NCBI GenBank assembly: GCA_002255955.1
Contig: NKIM01000022.1
Span: 25,523-89,522, forward strand
Length of the DNA: 64,000 bases
Source: Burkholderiales bacterium PBB2
GTDB lineage: Bacteria; Pseudomonadota; Gammaproteobacteria; Burkholderiales; Burkholderiaceae_C
Reading direction: 5' to 3'
A program made the position numbers and the translations under genes. Below are positions 61,552-64,000 of the stretch, in pieces; within the stretch, counting starts at the first letter, position 1, and each line of letters starts with the position of its first letter. The notes under the pieces are model-generated. The model was not told where the DNA came from. It ran no database searches and saw only the letters and a list, made by a program, of their open reading frames with translations.

Positions 61552-61576
61552 ACGAGGCCGCATTCAGCGGCCTCGT
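61552..61576 (-). terminator. Hairpin between the FixJ-like regulator and folD
   Basis: ACGAGGCCGC pairs perfectly with GCGGCCTCGT over a 5-nt loop. On the minus strand it is followed by TTGCATTTCT, a weak T-tract. It would separate the two-component pair from folD-prlC. Confidence 0.6.
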
Positions 61577-61591
61577 CAGGGTGAGTCGATA

Positions 61592-62215
61592 TCAGGCCTT
61601 GGCCGGTGCGCCCAGGGCGATCTTGAGCAGATCGGCCACGGTGTTGGCGTTCAGCTTTTCCATGATGTTGGCGCGGTGCGCTTCCACCGTCTTGATGCTG
61701 ATGCCCAGGTCATCGGCGATCTGCTTGTTCAGGCGGCCGGCGACGATGCGCTCCAGCACCTGGGATTCACGCGTGGTCAGGCGCGAGAGCAGGGCGTCGC
61801 GGCTGGCGGCTTCCTGGTGGGTGGAGAAGGCGTTGCGGGCTTGGTCCAGCATGCGCTCGACCAGGGCGACCAGCTCGTCTTCCTTGAAGGGCTTTTCGAT
61901 GAAGTCCATCGCGCCCTTCTTCATGGTCTGCACCGCCATCGGCACATCGCCGTGGCCGGTGATGAAGACCACGGGCAGGGGGCTGTGGCGCTCGATCAGG
62001 CGATCTTGCAGCTCCAGGCCGCTCATGCCTTCCATGCGGATGTCAGCGATCAGACAAGCGACTTCGCGCGGGTCGTAGCGGCTGAGGAAGGACTCGGCGG
62101 AGTCGAAGCACTTGACCCGGTAGTCCTTGCCTTCGAGCAGCCATTGCAGCGAGTCGCGTACGGCCTCGTCATCATCGACGACGTAGACATTGCCCTTCTT
62201 CGGAATCAGACTCAT
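61592..62215 (-). CDS. FixJ/TodT-type response regulator (LuxR HTH)
   Basis: 207 residues. Receiver domain with phosphoacceptor Asp58 in CLIADIRMEGMSG and Lys in DFIEKPFKEDEL; then a LuxR/NarL helix-turn-helix (LTTRESQVLERIVAGRLNKQIADDLGISIKTVEAHRANIMEKL). This combination defines FixJ-like regulators. It overlaps the kinase gene upstream by 4 bp and is its partner. Confidence 0.94.
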   Translation of the reverse strand: MSLIPKKGNVYVVDDDEAVRDSLQWLLEGKDYRVKCFDSAESFLSRYDPREVACLIADIRMEGMSGLELQDRLIERHSPLPVVFITGHGDVPMAVQTMKKGAMDFIEKPFKEDELVALVERMLDQARNAFSTHQEAASRDALLSRLTTRESQVLERIVAGRLNKQIADDLGISIKTVEAHRANIMEKLNANTVADLLKIALGAPAKA

Positions 62216-63984
62216 GGTGTCGCTTGTTTGTTGTTCACTGCGGACCCCTCGGGGGATCCTGTCGTCGGTCCGAGCGATCCTGTGGGTACAGGCGGGTCCA
62301 CTCGGGAGATGTCTACCGGGATGCTGAAGGCGAACCTGCAGCCCACAACAGCCTCCCCATTGTATAAGTTCTCAGCACGAATCCGGCCCTGGTGGGACTC
62401 CACGATAGACCGGCATAACCCTAGGCCGATGCCCAATCCGTCGGCCTTGGTGGAGAAGAAAGCCTCGTACATCCGGGAGATCACCTCCTCGGGCATGCCC
62501 GGGCCCATGTCGGTGACGCTGAAGTCGATATGGCCCCCGAGTTCGGGGGTGTGCTTGGGCACCACGCGCAGTTCGATGTGGCGGCGCGACACCGGCAGGT
62601 TGGCGTTATCGATGGCCTCAGCGGCGTTCTTGAGCAGGTTCATCAAGACCTGTTCGATCAGGATGGGGTCCACCATCAGCGTCGGCAGGCGCTGCGCGAT
62701 GTAGGTGTGGATGGCCACATTGCGTCGGCGCAGCTCGATGCCGGCCAGCTCGACCGCGTCCTCGACGATGTCAAAGGCCTGGGCCGGTTCGCGCTTGGGC
62801 TCGCTGCGTTTCACGAAGTTGCGGATGCGGTGGATGATCTGCCCGGCGCGCTGCGCCTGCTTGGCGGTCTTTTCCAGCGCGGCCAGCAGGTCTTCTTTCT
62901 GGATGCTGTCGTTGCGCACCCGCGAGACCATGCCGTTGCAGTAGTTGGTGATGGCGGTCAGCGGCTGGTTCAGCTCATGGGCCACGCTGGAGGCCATTTC
63001 GCCCATGGTCATCAGGCGGCTGGTCATCTGCGCCTTTTCGGCCTGGCTGGCGGCCTGGGCTTCGGCATGTCGGCGGGTGGTGATGTCGGTGGCGATCAGC
63101 ATCTGGGCCAGGCGGCCGTCGGTCCACTGCAGATAGCGCGAGCGCACGTCGAACCACATTTCCAGCGATTCGACGAAAACTTCGCGCGGGTCCGAACCCA
63201 TCTCGGTCAGGGCCTGGGCGGGCAGGCCGCTGTAGTCGTCCACCTCTTCGTCGGCATCCGGGCCGCTGCTGCGGCCGAGCTGGCTGCCCGAGAGCAGGGC
63301 ATGGCCGGCCGGGTCGGCGCCGAACCAGAGCCGGTAGCTGCGGTTGGCGAACAAGAGCTCGCCCTGCTGCACCGAGAGCACGGACACGGCGGCGTCCAGA
63401 CCCTCCAGCACGGTGGTGAAGCGCTCGTGCGAGGCGGAGAGCTGGTCGCGCACGCGCTTGGCCTCGGTGATGTTGGTCATCGAAGTCATCCAGCCGGTCT
63501 GCTTGCCCTTGCTGTCCACCAGGGGCGAGATGTAGACGCGGCCGTCGAAGGTGGTGCCGTCCTTGCGCAGGATCTTCACTTCCACGCCACCGGCCGGGCT
63601 GCGGCCCTGCAGCTCCTGCTGCAGCAGGCGGGCGTTTTCTTCCAGGCGGTCGGGCGGCCAGAAGGGGAAGGGTGGCTTGCGGCCGATCATTTCGGCTTCC
63701 GAGAAACCGGTCATGGCGCAGAAGGCCGGGTTGACGTAGGAGATGCGCGACTCCATGTCCATGGCGCGCATGCCGGTCAGCATGGAGTTCTCCATCGCGC
63801 GGCGGAAATTGGTTTCGCTGGACAGGGCGTTCTGGATCTGCAGGCGCCGCCGCATGTGCTTCCAGGTGCCCAGCAGCATCCAGACGGTCAGCACCGAGAG
63901 CGCCACCACCATCCAGAACAAGGTGTTGCTGATCAGGCCGATGGAGGTGCGGTAGCCCTCGCCGCGCAGCACCAGGCCGTTCAT
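62212..63984 (-). CDS. PAS-domain sensor histidine kinase, 5' end probably outside the window
   Basis: At least 590 residues: a membrane helix (FWMVVALSVLTVWMLLG), two PAS domains (about 55-175 and 185-310; SYVNPAFCAMTGFSEAEMIGRKPP in the first), HisKA with His near residue 335 in MASSVAHELNQPLTAITNYCNG, and an HATPase domain (VLMNLLKNAAEAIDNA; VTDMGPGMPEEV; GLGIGLGLCRSIVESHQG). FixL/DctB/TodS-like. Met at 63984 is the first in the window, but the helix seen is likely the second of two. The real start is then beyond 64000 with a periplasmic sensor before it. Partner of the FixJ-like regulator. Confidence 0.9.
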   Translation of the reverse strand: MNGLVLRGEGYRTSIGLISNTLFWMVVALSVLTVWMLLGTWKHMRRRLQIQNALSSETNFRRAMENSMLTGMRAMDMESRISYVNPAFCAMTGFSEAEMIGRKPPFPFWPPDRLEENARLLQQELQGRSPAGGVEVKILRKDGTTFDGRVYISPLVDSKGKQTGWMTSMTNITEAKRVRDQLSASHERFTTVLEGLDAAVSVLSVQQGELLFANRSYRLWFGADPAGHALLSGSQLGRSSGPDADEEVDDYSGLPAQALTEMGSDPREVFVESLEMWFDVRSRYLQWTDGRLAQMLIATDITTRRHAEAQAASQAEKAQMTSRLMTMGEMASSVAHELNQPLTAITNYCNGMVSRVRNDSIQKEDLLAALEKTAKQAQRAGQIIHRIRNFVKRSEPKREPAQAFDIVEDAVELAGIELRRRNVAIHTYIAQRLPTLMVDPILIEQVLMNLLKNAAEAIDNANLPVSRRHIELRVVPKHTPELGGHIDFSVTDMGPGMPEEVISRMYEAFFSTKADGLGIGLGLCRSIVESHQGRIRAENLYNGEAVVGCRFAFSIPVDISRVDPPVPTGSLGPTTGSPEGSAVNNKQATP

Positions 63985-64000
63985 GGCCGGGGCCAGAGGC

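Noticed and set aside
1..64000. Anti-phage defence island or secretion system
   Set aside because: No restriction, toxin-antitoxin, CBASS, retron, CRISPR or secretion-system genes were recognised in any part of the window.

Overview
The window is high-GC DNA, tightly packed with genes on both strands, many joined by 4-bp ATGA stop/start overlaps. It looks like a chromosomal segment of a betaproteobacterium of the order Burkholderiales, most likely the Roseateles/Rubrivivax/Leptothrix (Sphaerotilaceae) branch. Pointers are a phasin with a PhaR-like operator, a Bug/TctC-type tricarboxylate receptor, a ~1300-residue DUF3683 FAD/Fe-S oxidoreductase, DUF2917 next to a MocR regulator, and a PAS kinase/FixJ-like regulator pair beside folD. 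This placement is inference from gene content. I see no rRNA, tRNA, transposase, integrase or CRISPR array.

Layout. (1) 4-5288: five coupled genes that look like a lipid A/envelope-lipid remodelling operon: UPF0104 membrane protein, ArnC/GtrB-like GT2, ArnT-like GT39, PAP2 phosphatase, PagL-like deacylase. (2) 5334-12477: a gamma-glutamyltransferase-like enzyme, three GNAT acetyltransferases, an MFS transporter with a ~330-nt leader, and a photolyase-like FAD protein of odd architecture coupled to a DUF393 protein. (3) 12493-19158: glycerophosphodiesterase, the giant FAD/Fe-S oxidoreductase, a Bug receptor, a HIT protein. (4) 19338-29004: a TPR protein, ornithine cyclodeaminase divergent from an Lrp/AsnC regulator around a perfect palindrome, a PAS-PAS-GGDEF-EAL protein, a penicillin-acylase-family hydrolase, a patatin lipoprotein, a Lon-substrate-binding-domain protein. 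(5) 29005-31503: a ~490-bp inverted-repeat element, the phasin gene with its promoter and terminator, and a histone-deacetylase-family gene. (6) 31603-39311: nitroreductase, ion antiporter, D-2-hydroxyacid dehydrogenase, an unknown exported protein, a VOC protein, a GH19 lysozyme-like protein with a histone-like tail, DUF2917, and a MocR regulator. (7) 39315-44978 (minus): a four-gene coupled operon led by a 1427-residue membrane protein I cannot assign. (8) 45119-54984: rmuC, MFS, a periplasmic binding protein, two unknown exported proteins, an M16 peptidase, an alpha/beta hydrolase. (9) 55121-64000 (minus): an OmpR-type two-component system with a small membrane protein, a DJ-1/PfpI protein, prlC-folD, and a FixJ-like regulator with its PAS kinase, which runs off the window end.

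Most genes are ordinary housekeeping or accessory functions. The parts least explained by known families are the 39315-44978 operon, the photolyase-like protein at 10820, the tailed GH19 protein at 36387, and the large inverted repeat at 29081-29570. I found no convincing defence system or mobile island. Start sites were chosen from ribosome-binding sites, signal peptides and overlaps. Family assignments rest on motif recognition, not on database searches.
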